NCBI RefSeq assembly: GCF_041296385.1
Contig: NC_091023.1
Location: 7,936,924-8,000,923 of the forward strand
Length of the DNA stretch: 64,000 bases
Source: Aphelocoma coerulescens
Lineage: Eukaryota > Chordata > Aves > Passeriformes > Corvidae
Direction of reading: 5' to 3'
Shown here: piece after piece, positions 37,325 to 47,600 of the stretch
Position numbering within the stretch: position 1 is the stretch's first letter
How the letters are laid out: every line of letters begins with the position of its first letter
Program-made: the position numbers and the translations under genes
Notes under the pieces: model-generated
Seen by the model: only the letters and a program-made list of their open reading frames with translations
What the model was told of the DNA's origin: nothing
The model's database searches: none

Positions 37325-38256
37325 GGGTTGTACAACATTTGCGAAATGGACAACTGCTCCGAGAAATTTATATCAACAAACACAAACTGCTTCCTGGTGA
37401 CTGGACAGCCAAGCAGCTCTACTTGGAGACCACAGGGAAAAGCCGAACCCTGCAGAGTGCTTTGGCGCTGCTCTACACCTTTTTGCCAGATTTTGACTGG
37501 AAGAAAATCAACATGAGGCACCAGTGGAGCACCATTTTCTGCTCGGGAAGCTGCGACTGTCCCATGAGAAACCACTACCTAGAAGAGGAGCAGCGCAGGC
37601 AGTACAGCTTACGGGTGAAAAACAACGATTTGGAGAAAATATATGTGGATATGGCAAAGATTGTGGGCATTCCCACCAGGCAGCTGAGAGCTTCTAACCC
37701 AATAGATTCTCTCTTGTGCTATTTTTGTCATAATGTCTCATTTCCATGTACCAAAACTGGCTGCATTGGTATGGAGCACTTCAAAGTAATCAAGAGACAT
37801 CAGCTGGAGGATGAGAGAGAAAGACAGGAAAAGAAACTTTACTTCTTGTACGCACTATTGGCTACTCATCCTCTCCTCAACCAGACTGTCAATCGACTGC
37901 AGCGTATTGCAGAAGGCAAGAAGGAAGAAGTGTTTGTTCTCTACTCTGCGCATGATGTCACCTTGTCCCCTGTTCTCAGTGCCTTAGGCATTACAGAGGC
38001 CAGATTTCCCAGATTTGCTGCCAGGTTAGTTTTTGAGCTGTGGCAGGATGGGAAGAGGCCCAAAGAACACTTTATCCGCATCCTGTACAACGGTGCTGAT
38101 GTCACATTCCAGACCTCATTTTGCAAGGATCATTATAAACGTTCCAGCAAGCCAATGTGCCCACTAGAAAAATTTGTCAACTTTGTCAAGAGGGATATGT
38201 TCTTGATTTTTAACAGTACTAGCTACTATGATGCATGTCGTAGGAGAGCACTGTAG
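37325..38256 (+). CDS. PXYLP1: PXYLP1 last coding exon: most of the phosphatase domain
   Basis: This exon completes codon 170 and encodes residues 171-479 plus a TAG stop. It holds the TTGKSRT block (205-211), whose R210 fits the second phosphate-binding arginine of the family. It also holds the YSAHDVTLSP motif with H379-D380, the distal catalytic pair whose Asp is the proton donor. Cysteine-rich segments (242-248 and 301-316) probably form disulfides. N-glycosylation sequons lie at N306 (NVS), N355 (NQT) and N466 (NST). The whole protein is 479 residues against about 480 in human PXYLP1, with no frameshift or missing key residue. A methionine-initiated frame from 37303 exists, but residues before G170 are intronic. 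Confidence 0.96.
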
Positions 38257-39354
38257 AGAAGGGAGGAGGAAAAGAGGCAGTGTTAACTTGTGTCAGTGAT
38301 CTGTTTTCTGGTGGAGGCACAATTCAGTTTTGTTACTTCTTGTACTTGTATGTGTAAGTACAGAAAGGTAATGGTTGAAGCATTCTTCAAATAGTTTTAT
38401 TTTCATTCAGGCTGCAGATGGCCTTAAGTAGAAGAACAAATGCCAAGGGTTATGTGTATGTGTATGCTCACAAATGCTGTTAACTGTTGTGATAAATCAT
38501 GTAGGTGAATGTAGCCTGGCGCTTGCTTGATAGAGTGAGAGAGCATAGACTTTGTGTTTCTCTGTTCCAGAGCAATACTTGGATAGCATAAGTTCAAAGC
38601 CAAAAGTACTTGTTTTTTTTGTTTTTTTCACCACCATCTCACTGCCATTTTAAGCAGTTCATGTCAGGGTCATTATGAATTCTAGGTGTCTACCTTAAGG
38701 CATTTTTAAGGAAATTTTGAATTTCCTTACTTGGCGGAAGCCTTCTGATGTTGTGGGGCAGGTCCTTAAAGCAAAGTGCATGTATTTGTGTGTGAATACT
38801 TGCCTGAGCATGTGAAATGAGTGTGTGCCTTTTGGACCTCACAGACATAGAAACCCTTGGCTATTGTTGCCAGTGTCAGAGAAGGGTGTACTGGAAAAGG
38901 GATACAAAACTCTCCTCTTTGATCGCACTTTCAGCACTTTGAATAGTTGAAACACAGTCTAGAAACATGTAAAGGTCTTGTGACATTAAAATATGTAACA
39001 CTAACAGCACCACTAAACCTGAGTGGGAAATTAGGGTTAGAAATCAGTTTTATGGTGAAGTGTTGGGCTCTTTCTCATTGTGAACACGTTCAAGCTGTTG
39101 TGGTGTGGAACAAGTAAGTGTTTTAGGAATTTGCTATGGTGACTGCTTGAGACAGCTTGACTAAATACTGAGAAAATTTTGAGTTAGTATTTTTATGGAC
39201 TAGGAAGCTCTTCTTTTGTAAGACCAGACTTGTACATATTGTACTGTGTATATTTATAACAAAGTAGGTATTTCTTACTTGTTTAGTTTGTAAAGACTTG
39301 TGGAGGTCACTTTTTAGACTTTTTTTTCCCTTGATCAGGATGTTTAGACTTAAG

Positions 39355-39360
39355 AATAAA
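39355..39360 (+). terminator. PXYLP1: Proximal AATAAA polyadenylation signal
   Basis: This is a canonical hexamer about 1.1 kb after the stop codon, with only a modest downstream GT-rich element, so it is a possible alternative cleavage site. Confidence 0.4.
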
Positions 39361-39640
39361 CTGTCTTTTATGGGTAATTTGAACAATGAGTAGATACGAA
39401 AACTTGTACTTCAGACTGCTTTCATCTCTGTAGGAGTAGTAAATTGAGAACCAATTTTTAATAGAATTCATAGAAATTTTATAATGGTGGAGGTTTTTTA
39501 ACCTCTAGAAATAAATTAGTCTGTGACTTGTGATTCAATGGTGCTAGTTTGTCAAAGAAAACATAACTCGGCATAAGTTCTCTGACTGTTGGCATTCCGC
39601 TCTCTCTGTTTTCAATGCTGCATTTGAACATGTTTCTTTT

Positions 39641-39646
39641 AATAAA
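39641..39646 (+). terminator. PXYLP1: Distal AATAAA polyadenylation signal, likely main site
   Basis: This canonical hexamer is followed within about 15-45 bases by strongly GT-rich sequence (about 39652-39692), the arrangement expected for cleavage and polyadenylation. It is the best candidate for the end of the PXYLP1 transcript. Confidence 0.55.
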
Positions 39647-39665
39647 ATTCTGGGGTCTCTTTGTA

Positions 39666-40969
39666 TATTTGTGTGTTATGTGCGTTGTGACTTCCTCAGC
39701 TGTTTGCAGGAACAAGGTGAGTGTTGTTAAGCTGCTTGTTGCATTTGTAACTTCTGCACTGCATCTATCCTGGGCCCCAGTCTGGGCAGGAGCAGCTAAA
39801 CATTTCATGAATGCTGAACTAGAAATCCTGATGGAGTATTTGGGGCTTTTGTACCACATTGGAGTGATAACCTTTCTACCCAAGAGACTGGATCTGCTTG
39901 TTGTCATCCCTGTGTGTGTGCTGGCGGGAGAAGAGGGAGAGAATCTGAAAGGCGAGCTCACTGTGGAAATCAGGGGAAGGGGTCCTTTTGCCTAATGTAA
40001 GTAGCAAAGGTAGAGACCCCATAACTTTTCCTTTATGTTGAGGTGGAACCTCTTGTGTTGTCAGTGGGGGCTCTCTGGTAGCTCCATCTCTCTTGCCCTG
40101 CTGTGATGAAGAGCACTGATAGCTGTTTCAGCCAAAACAGCCTCCACTGTGGCCAGGGCAGTGACAAGAAACTTGTATTGGGGAATTTAAGGAAATCTGG
40201 AACTAAAGTTTCAGTTACAGCTTTATGTTGTCAGCACCTGCTCGCTTGTATGTTTGAGGTCACTGGGTGAGCAGAACAAAATCTCTAATGTAAAAATAAT
40301 AATAAGGCAAAATCGAATTATTCTAGTGTGTATGCATAGTTCACTAAGATACACTCATCTCTTCTAAGCCACACATGCAGAGGATCTGCAGCAGTGAAAA
40401 ACTCGATCCATCTCCAGTGCCACCAGAAGTGCTAAAGGAAAGAACTGCAGGGCTGAGATCATTCTCACAAATCTTGGACCTGGCTGTGGAGATAAAGTAA
40501 TCAGCAAACTGCATTATTGAAGTTGATTAATCATTACCTTTTGAAGTTTGACCTAATTTATGATTCAATTTGCAATTTCAAGTGGATTTATATTTGGATT
40601 AAGGTAACAGATGTAACTACCTGAACAATGAAAAGAGGAATCGGTGGGAATTTATTTATCCTGGAATTGGTGAATAGCCTTTCTATAGGGGTGCAGTGAT
40701 GAATTAGCCCTACCAGCTGGGAAGCATTGACTTGAGCAGTTGCACAGTTTAATCAGGTGATAGAACAGGACTAAAAGCTGCTGCTTTAAGGAATGCTGCT
40801 TGAGATCTTCCTGTTGGCTTGAAACCGACGTAGGAGTGGGCTGTTCTGTTGTGTGCTAAACACGGTATTCGAATAGAAACTGATGTTTATACATGTTGAG
40901 TACTTGTACTGTGAATGAAATTTGTGCAGTGCTTCCTCACCCAATCCAGCTCTTTTCCCAGAGCAGTGC
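39666..40969. other. Intergenic spacer, about 1.3 kb
   Basis: This lies between the predicted PXYLP1 3' end and CpG island 1. It contains no recognisable gene or repeat. A frame of 126 codons overlapping its left end (39615-39995) shows no domain and begins inside the 3' UTR. Confidence 0.6.
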
Positions 40970-41320
40970 TGATGTCCCGTCTCTCCCCGCCCGCTCCTCG
41001 CTTCTGTTTGTGCCATTCCTAGGAAGGCGTAACAGCTTTAGTTTCAAACGCTCCTTGCACCCCGCGAGTGCCAAATGGCTTGGCTTGAGCTGCCGTGTGT
41101 TACGCGTGGATAAAAAAGGGAGGGAAGGAGTGTAAACGCAAGATTCCCGGTGCCGGAGGGCTGCGGGAGGCGGATCCCCCGGGACACGCGGGAGCGCGGC
41201 CGGGGCTGCGGCGCCCTCGCGTGGCCGCTCCCTGCGGCGCAGCCCGGGACTGCGGGAGTTACAGCGGCAGAGCGGCTCCGGAAAAGCAGGAGTTAAAACC
41301 GGGTGAGTTGTAGATGGATT
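40970..41320 (+). promoter_or_regulatory. CpG island 1, probable promoter
   Basis: GC content and CpG density rise sharply here against AT-rich flanks, most strongly at 41140-41290. A TATA-like GATAAAAAA lies at 41109-41117. By synteny with mammals, the gene expected next in this orientation is ZBTB38, so this may be its promoter; that link is inference. The start could also be dispersed, as is usual in CpG islands. Confidence 0.6.
41140..41302 (+). other. Putative untranslated first exon (ZBTB38 candidate)
   Basis: A very GC-rich stretch without any ATG on the + strand ends in CGG followed by a consensus donor GTGAGT (GT at 41303-41304). The left end is placed about 30 bases after the TATA-like element and is only an estimate. 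An ATG-free GC-rich exon with a strong donor fits a 5' UTR exon. ZBTB38 is the candidate by gene order only. Confidence 0.4.
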
Positions 41321-43539
41321 TCGTCCTGCAGTCTGAGCAAGAGGCCTCCTTCCCCGTGGTTTAAGTGAGTAGGTGTCTATGTGAGATGCTCAAACCCTTG
41401 TGGACCGAAGAAGGAATAAAGATGACAGCTGTGATGATTATTTTGAAGTGAGTACTTCATGTTGCTGTATTCTGCAGGTATTCTACAGCTTTGCTACCCC
41501 GTGTACTAAACTCAGCCCTACAATTTTCAGCAGAGCTATTTTTAAAATTAGTAAAGCCTATTCTATATGGAAATACAAAGCAAAGTATTTTTTCCCCCGT
41601 CAGTTTTCTGGCTTGGTCTCAGTTTGCTTGCCTTGTGGTTTTGTTCCTTGCCCCTTTGTCACATGAGAGGAGCTATGCTGCATGTGAGTGCTATGTCCTT
41701 ATTCAAGCAGTTGAGATGTGATAGAGTCTGAACTTTGTAAAGTTCCTTCAAACTAAAGTCAAATACCATTAAGCTCTTTATTTTCAAATATCCTGGAGAA
41801 CCATTTTCAAAAGTGATTTAGAATTACACTTAAGCTATTCCTTTAGGATCCCCTGACCAAAATCATCATTAAGCTTTTCTTCTGTTGAAAGCAAAAAGGT
41901 AGGGTGAATAAAACTGATGGCATTTGAAATGTAAAGCAGTCCAGATCTCATTCTAGAAACAGTCTACCGGTAGAGTGAAAAAAATTCATCTGTGCCAGTA
42001 TTTAAGATGACATTGTAGAATGGTCATTGGAGGATATAGGAGGGGAAAGTTTGAGCTGAAATTGTTGCTGTAGGTCCTTGCAAAACAGGATACACAAGAT
42101 GAAAAATAGATAACGAATATAAAATGTGGCCTCAGTTGCAAATTCTTGCATGCATCTTTCCTGGAGCAGGTACAGAGGCAGCTGTTTGAAGCTGTTCCTA
42201 CCAGGAGGCTGAGGACCCAAGGCCAGCTACAGGACAGAAGGAATGTCTGAGGGCAGCTGCAGGGGTGTCTGCAGGCTGTATGTGTGAATGCTGGGGTGTA
42301 TGCAGCAATGCCTGAGGTAACTGGAAGGCTGAAGGGTCCAGGGCCAACTGCTGGACACACTGCGTTCTGTCTTACTCCTGGCTGGTCCTGGGTAGGCACA
42401 GCTGCAGCTACTGCATAGGCCCAATTAATTTTGTCATCGGAAGCAGAGTGATCCAAGAAGGGATTTTGCAGGTTTAGATGATGAGAGAGATGGCTGTAAT
42501 ACTGTTTCATCTTTTTAAAAGTCTGTCTTCCCCCAAAAGTGGTGAGTAACAGAGATGGAATCAAGCCTGGTTTTGGATGAATCAGTATTGACCCACTCGT
42601 TGCTAATTTCATTTTCCTTTTTGAACTGATCACATACATAAGTTCTTCTTTAGCAATGCCAGTTATTGGTCAGTTATTATCAACAGGCTTTTGACCAGTT
42701 CAGTGCCTTTTAAAAAAAACTTTGACAACCAAACCTTTATAAGTAACAGGCTACAGTGCTTTTCTGCTACACTCGTATATGCGTAACTCAGGCTTATCTT
42801 GAAGGATGGTTAATAGCTACTGTCATTTTTAGCTGTCAAGTGGACAACAATAATGGCTTGAGTCCTATCTCAAGCCCAGAGAGGTGTCTTTTTGCTTAAA
42901 CCTCTTCCAAGGGGGATTAAATGGTGTCCATGACTATGTAATAGGACTGGTCTAAGCTGACATTTGTCAGCAATTAGTGTGCTCTCAGCTATGTTCCTAA
43001 CCCTTTAGATGTGAACCCAGAGTTAAGCAGGTTTAGGGGGAGTTTTACCTGTTAATATATAACTGGAGTCTGCGATATGGTAATTAAGGTTTTGGTAAGA
43101 AAGAGCACTGCATCTTGCTGAAGAGTGATAAAAATACTTTTGCTTTTAATAGGGGACTAGAAGCAGGCAGTGCTTCTCTGAAGTGGTGTTTATAAGGAGG
43201 AAGGCAGCCAGCTTAAACACAGATAGACAGGGGCTCATTAGCTGTACGGGCTTGTTGTGAGTCTGGGGTGCTTCTGGCAGTGCTTGTTCTGATTGGCATA
43301 GAATGGAAGGTAATTGCCACAGCAGGATCCATGCATCCCGGGATCCATGTGAAACCACTGGATTTGACTGAATCTCACTGTTTCACAAAGGACTGATGGC
43401 TTGCCATCCTTAATTTTTGTAAAGTGCTTTGTTGAGATGCGAGCCTTCACTTTTCCTGCTTGGCCTGGAGGAAAACTTCCTGCAAATCCTGGAAGCCCGT
43501 GGCCGGACGGAAAAAACCAGCGTTTCTGTGTCCTTGATA
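41321..43539. other. Non-coding between the two CpG islands
   Basis: This is probably the first intron of the downstream transcription unit. It holds a 217-codon open frame on the - strand (41986-42639) with no recognised domain, over a locally repetitive CTG/CAG-rich stretch (about 42170-42420) in which a GGCTGAGGACCCAAGGCCAG-like block recurs once, about 120 bp on, in altered form. No known gene is recognised. Confidence 0.5.
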
Positions 43540-44640
43540 GCTCCTTGCTGGAGCCGTGATGTGCTGCAGCTGCTGCGGCCCGGGCCCTGCACCTCCCTCG
43601 CTTCCCCATCGCCTCCCCGCTGCAGGTCAAATCCCGCGGGTCTGCCCTTGTTCTGGAGCTGCTCCCCCTTCCACTGATGCCATCCTCTGATGTTGGTGGA
43701 GCAACGCTGAAGAACGCTGCCTGTGGCCTTGCCAGCAGCTCGGTCGGTGCGCACAGAGTTTTAATAGCAGCTTGCTGACCTTGGCCGTCATTGATGGTTG
43801 CAATTTTAGTTAGGGGTCGTAGCGTTACTTCCTCAACATCAGATGACAACGCAAATGTTACACCTTGTTTTTTGTCGGGGAAAGAGACTGGTTTACTGTC
43901 TTCTAACTCCTTCATTGGATACAAAAAGTCGAATTTCCTGCAAGTGGTCCAGATTCTCAATCCCGCAATTCCACCCGTAAGGTTCTCTCATACCCTGGGC
44001 GGGGGGCAGTGAGGGGCGCACGGGGCTGCAGCTCCGGCCGGGCAGCGCTGGGCTGAGGAGGAGGAGGGGAAGGAGGGCGGAGGCTGCCCCGGTGAGCCGG
44101 AGCTGCCCCGCGGGGCCGGAGGTGGGAGCATGAAGGGACCGGGACCGTGCCCTGGCCGCTCCTGCGGCTCGGTTCGGGGATGGACTGACGGCATGCGGTC
44201 CCGAAGCGGGGAGCGCGGGGACTTGTCGCTGAATCGCCGGGGAGTGAAGCTGGAGCTGAGAGACCCCCGGGCCACCCCCGCCTCTCCTCGGGGAGCGTCT
44301 CCCGGAGACGGGCCCAGGACTGAGCCCCACTGCAGGGACCCGCACGGCTTCCCCAAAACGTGACCAGCAGGAAGACTACGGTCACCCGGGGGTTAATCTG
44401 GGCTTTGAAAATGGCTTCATAGGGCACATTGCAAAGTCGCTCGTGTTCAAGTTGTGACAGCAAAGGAACCGTGGGGTGTGACCGTGCGAGTGAGCCGAGG
44501 CCCACGCTGCTCTCTCTCCCTGGTGCGTGCAGCCCCGTGTGTGCTTGTGTCCGTGTGAGCAGGTCTGAGCGGCAGCGAAGTCCGATGGAAGGTGCAAGGC
44601 GGGGCTTTCCTCGGAGATGGGATCTCCCCTCCCTGAAGTA
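43540..44640. promoter_or_regulatory. CpG island 2, probable promoter or first-exon region
   Basis: This is a CpG-rich tract of about 1.1 kb, densest at 43980-44350. It contains a G-quadruplex motif (43997-44025) and a short perfect palindrome GTCTCC-C-GGAGAC (44297-44309). Donor-like GTGAGC sites occur on the + strand (for example GT at 44092-44093). Overlapping open frames on both strands (up to 240 codons on the - strand, 43238-43960) are expected by chance in stop-poor GC-rich DNA. It is likely a second or alternative promoter of the downstream gene, or a bidirectional one. Confidence 0.6.
43997..44025 (+). other. G-quadruplex motif in CpG island 2
   Basis: Four G runs (43997-43999, 44001-44006, 44013-44016, 44022-44025) have loops of 1, 6 and 5 bases, meeting the G3+N1-7 rule on the + strand. 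Confidence 0.65.
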
Positions 44641-47600
44641 AATCCCAGAAAGCATTTCCTTCAAATAACTGGAATACCACCTTAGTCAGCCTTTTGCTTT
44701 ATCCAGAAATTCTGGATGCAGGTTGAGTTCATGCCCTGTGCTGATGTTGTATCCCAGCTTTAAATGATTTATTTCCTCTAAGTACTTATGCTCTCATGTA
44801 CCTGTAGGGGGAGTAAACCAGCGCTGGCACACTCCACAGTCATCAGCTGTTGTGCAAATATTTTTTTCCTTATAAATATGGTATAGATTTCGTCCACCTT
44901 TGGCTGTTGTAAAGATATTTTGGTAGTTATATGTTGGACTTGGAACCTGTCTGATCAGAGAACATAAATATTAAAAGTATATGAATGAGATGAGAAAGCT
45001 ACAGAATGTCAAATATTAACCACTGGTAACAGCAGGTGCAGGGAACAGTTTGCATTAAAGCTCAAAATTGAAATATGTTATTAAATCCCTTTGAATATTT
45101 CTGAAAGTGGCACTGAAAATATGAAGTTGGACTGATGATCCTTCAGCTCAGACTGTTCTGTAATCCTGTGTGGTTAATTTGTGGATGAAAAGATGATAGA
45201 TTAGTAAATGGTTCAATGTGCACACTTCCAACTCTAAGCAAACCATGAGCAATTCACTTACTGCTCTGGAATAGGAAATGCAGTATTGCTTAAGTTTCAT
45301 TTTAAAATGGCATTGTTTCGTAAGTACAGAATCCAGGTCATGTTTTCTCAATCCTATGTGCTTTTAAATAATGAATATGGATTGAGGATGAAACATGTTT
45401 CATCCTCATTCTCTTAAGCTTTCAATTTATCATGGCAGCAGTCACAATTCCTTTTGCTTCTTGGAGCTCTCAAGCACATTGAAACATATTATTTCACCAG
45501 TATTAAATGGTGTTAAAATACCTGGTGCAATCTTTGAAGGTTTCTCTCCTCTGTATTCATTAAAAATAACTCTCAGGATAACTCAAAGAATAAGTTCCCT
45601 GCAGGCTGTACTAATTAAGACAAAATACATCTATTTAGCAATAACACTGACAAGGGGGGAAGTGGGGGTCTTTCTCAGAGCCTGGATGGGGCTGCGTTCC
45701 TGAGGGCTGTGTGAGAGAGAACTGGAGCCAGGTGATGTTGCTGTCTGGGGACTGCATGAGGGAGATCCCAGGGAGGAGAGGATGGTACCCTAAGGAAGTG
45801 TTTTGCCCTACAGAATGCATGGAGCAATTCTCCCACTCTCTCAGTGCTGGTGAAGGACTTGCCTCAAGTGCCATGTCCACTTTTGAACATCCAGAACAGT
45901 GAGACAGCTCAAAACTATGATTGAACAACCTAGAGGGAGACAGATCTCAGAGAGAAATCTGGAAGGGGAGAAGCGTGTAATCAAATGCAAATATGGTTAT
46001 TATGAGGAAAAAAAAAAAAAAAGGATTTGAATCTCTTCTTCCTCATGTCCTCATGGTTAGGGCTAGAAGTAATTGTAGTTAAAAATACTGAAGTTGGACA
46101 CTTAAGAAAGAAATTGTAGGAGTAAGCCTAGCAGAATGGTGGGATGAACTGGTGGGAGAGGTGTGAAGTCACAGTCCTTCAGTGTTTTTATGAACAGGAG
46201 ATACAAACACCTCCCTGACCATTTATTTTGTTTTGTAACTAGGACATGAAGAGGTGACTTCCAAGTTTCACTCATCCTTATTTTTCTTTGATTGTATGGA
46301 AATACTTTCCTAATGTCCACGACTTCTGGCATGTATTTGTGGTAGCCTCCTGGCAAACTACTCATGAATTTGGGTATTTGGAAGCTGTGCATTTCTCCCA
46401 AGTCTTCCAGCCATGTACAGTGAGTTGTCTAAAGCCTTTTCATCCATCAAACTGAAGCTACAGAGTTTGGCAGGGCTGGGGTTTCTCTCAGTTCCCACTG
46501 GAGTGTGCAAATGTAGATTTCATTCCTGGGTTGTTGCCAAAAATCTTCTCAGGGAAAAACCTGTATCATCTTAATCTTCTACCTTTCATTACTTCCTTTG
46601 AACCTATCCCCTCCCCTCACAATTTTCTCTCGTTCTAAAGAAGCTGATAAAATTTTTCTCTTAAATCAGTGGCCACTGAGACAACTCTAAAATATTGATA
46701 TGTGTGTGTGGGGGGATTCTTTTCCAGACACAGAAGTGAGAAGAGCTTATTTCATCTCTGATCCCTCTGTTTAGAAATCTTATAAAGTTATGATTTTTAA
46801 CTTCTTATTTAATCTTGTTGAAAAGTTTGGCTTTTCCAGAATCCAAATGGTGCCTATAAGTTCATGTGCATTTGTTTGTGGGCCTGCATATAAATACAGT
46901 ATTTTATAGGGGTTTCTCATAAAACTTTTTTTGCTGCTTCTTATTTATGCCCAGGTTTCAAATCTGTCAACTCAGAATTGGGATTGAACAGAACACTTTG
47001 CTCTGTGTGAACTGTTCTCTTTCCTCTGGCCCTCCTAAATGTGAATTTTCAGAATTTCTTTATGTGATTTTCCGGAATGTAGTCTTTGTAAAGAGAACAC
47101 TTCCCTGCAAGAGGCGATTACAGTCCTGTTAAATATTGATCAAAAATTTCAAGCTTGTTACAGCATTTATCAATCCAGTTCCTATCAAAACTTCTGGGAT
47201 TGGTACAGTTCATCTGGACAGAGATAGGCAAAGACATTGGTTGTTGCCTCCTTCAGATGTTAGGAACAGAAAATGACTTTGCCAGTGGAAGAGAGTGAAG
47301 TGTCCTTATCAAACACTCTCAGCAGAGGTCTTCTCTGTTGAGTTTTTCTCAGGCTGACAGAACGCCAATATCTGCTGTTACACTGGTGGGCCTGCTCTGT
47401 AAATCACTGATTTTTTGGACGTGTGGGAGAAAAGAGCACAAAGCTTTGGTTCTTTAATGTGGTGCTTGAGTCAGTCTGGTCTATTGGCAGCCTCTTAACA
47501 CAGGAGAGAAGGGTTTTTGTAATCACACCAGGCACTAGTTTGGGGAGAGCTTCCCCCTTGGTAAATTTTGAACCTAGGTGGATTTCAACAACCTTTGTCA

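Larger units (their letters stand above)
38257..39665 (+). other. PXYLP1: PXYLP1 3' UTR (end estimated)
   Basis: This non-coding sequence continues the last exon without an obvious splice site. It includes a perfect Pumilio-type element TGTACATA at 39231-39238 and possible polyadenylation signals at 39355-39360 and 39641-39646. The end is placed about 20 bases past the second signal. Confidence 0.6.

Noticed and set aside
39615..39995. 126-codon open frame on the + strand after PXYLP1
   Set aside because: It begins inside the predicted 3' UTR, has no recognisable domain, and spans the polyadenylation region.
43957..44664. 235-, 150- and 122-codon open frames on the - strand
   Set aside because: Several overlapping frames are open at once in dense CpG-rich DNA with few stop triplets, and the peptides are low-complexity P/R/G/A/S.
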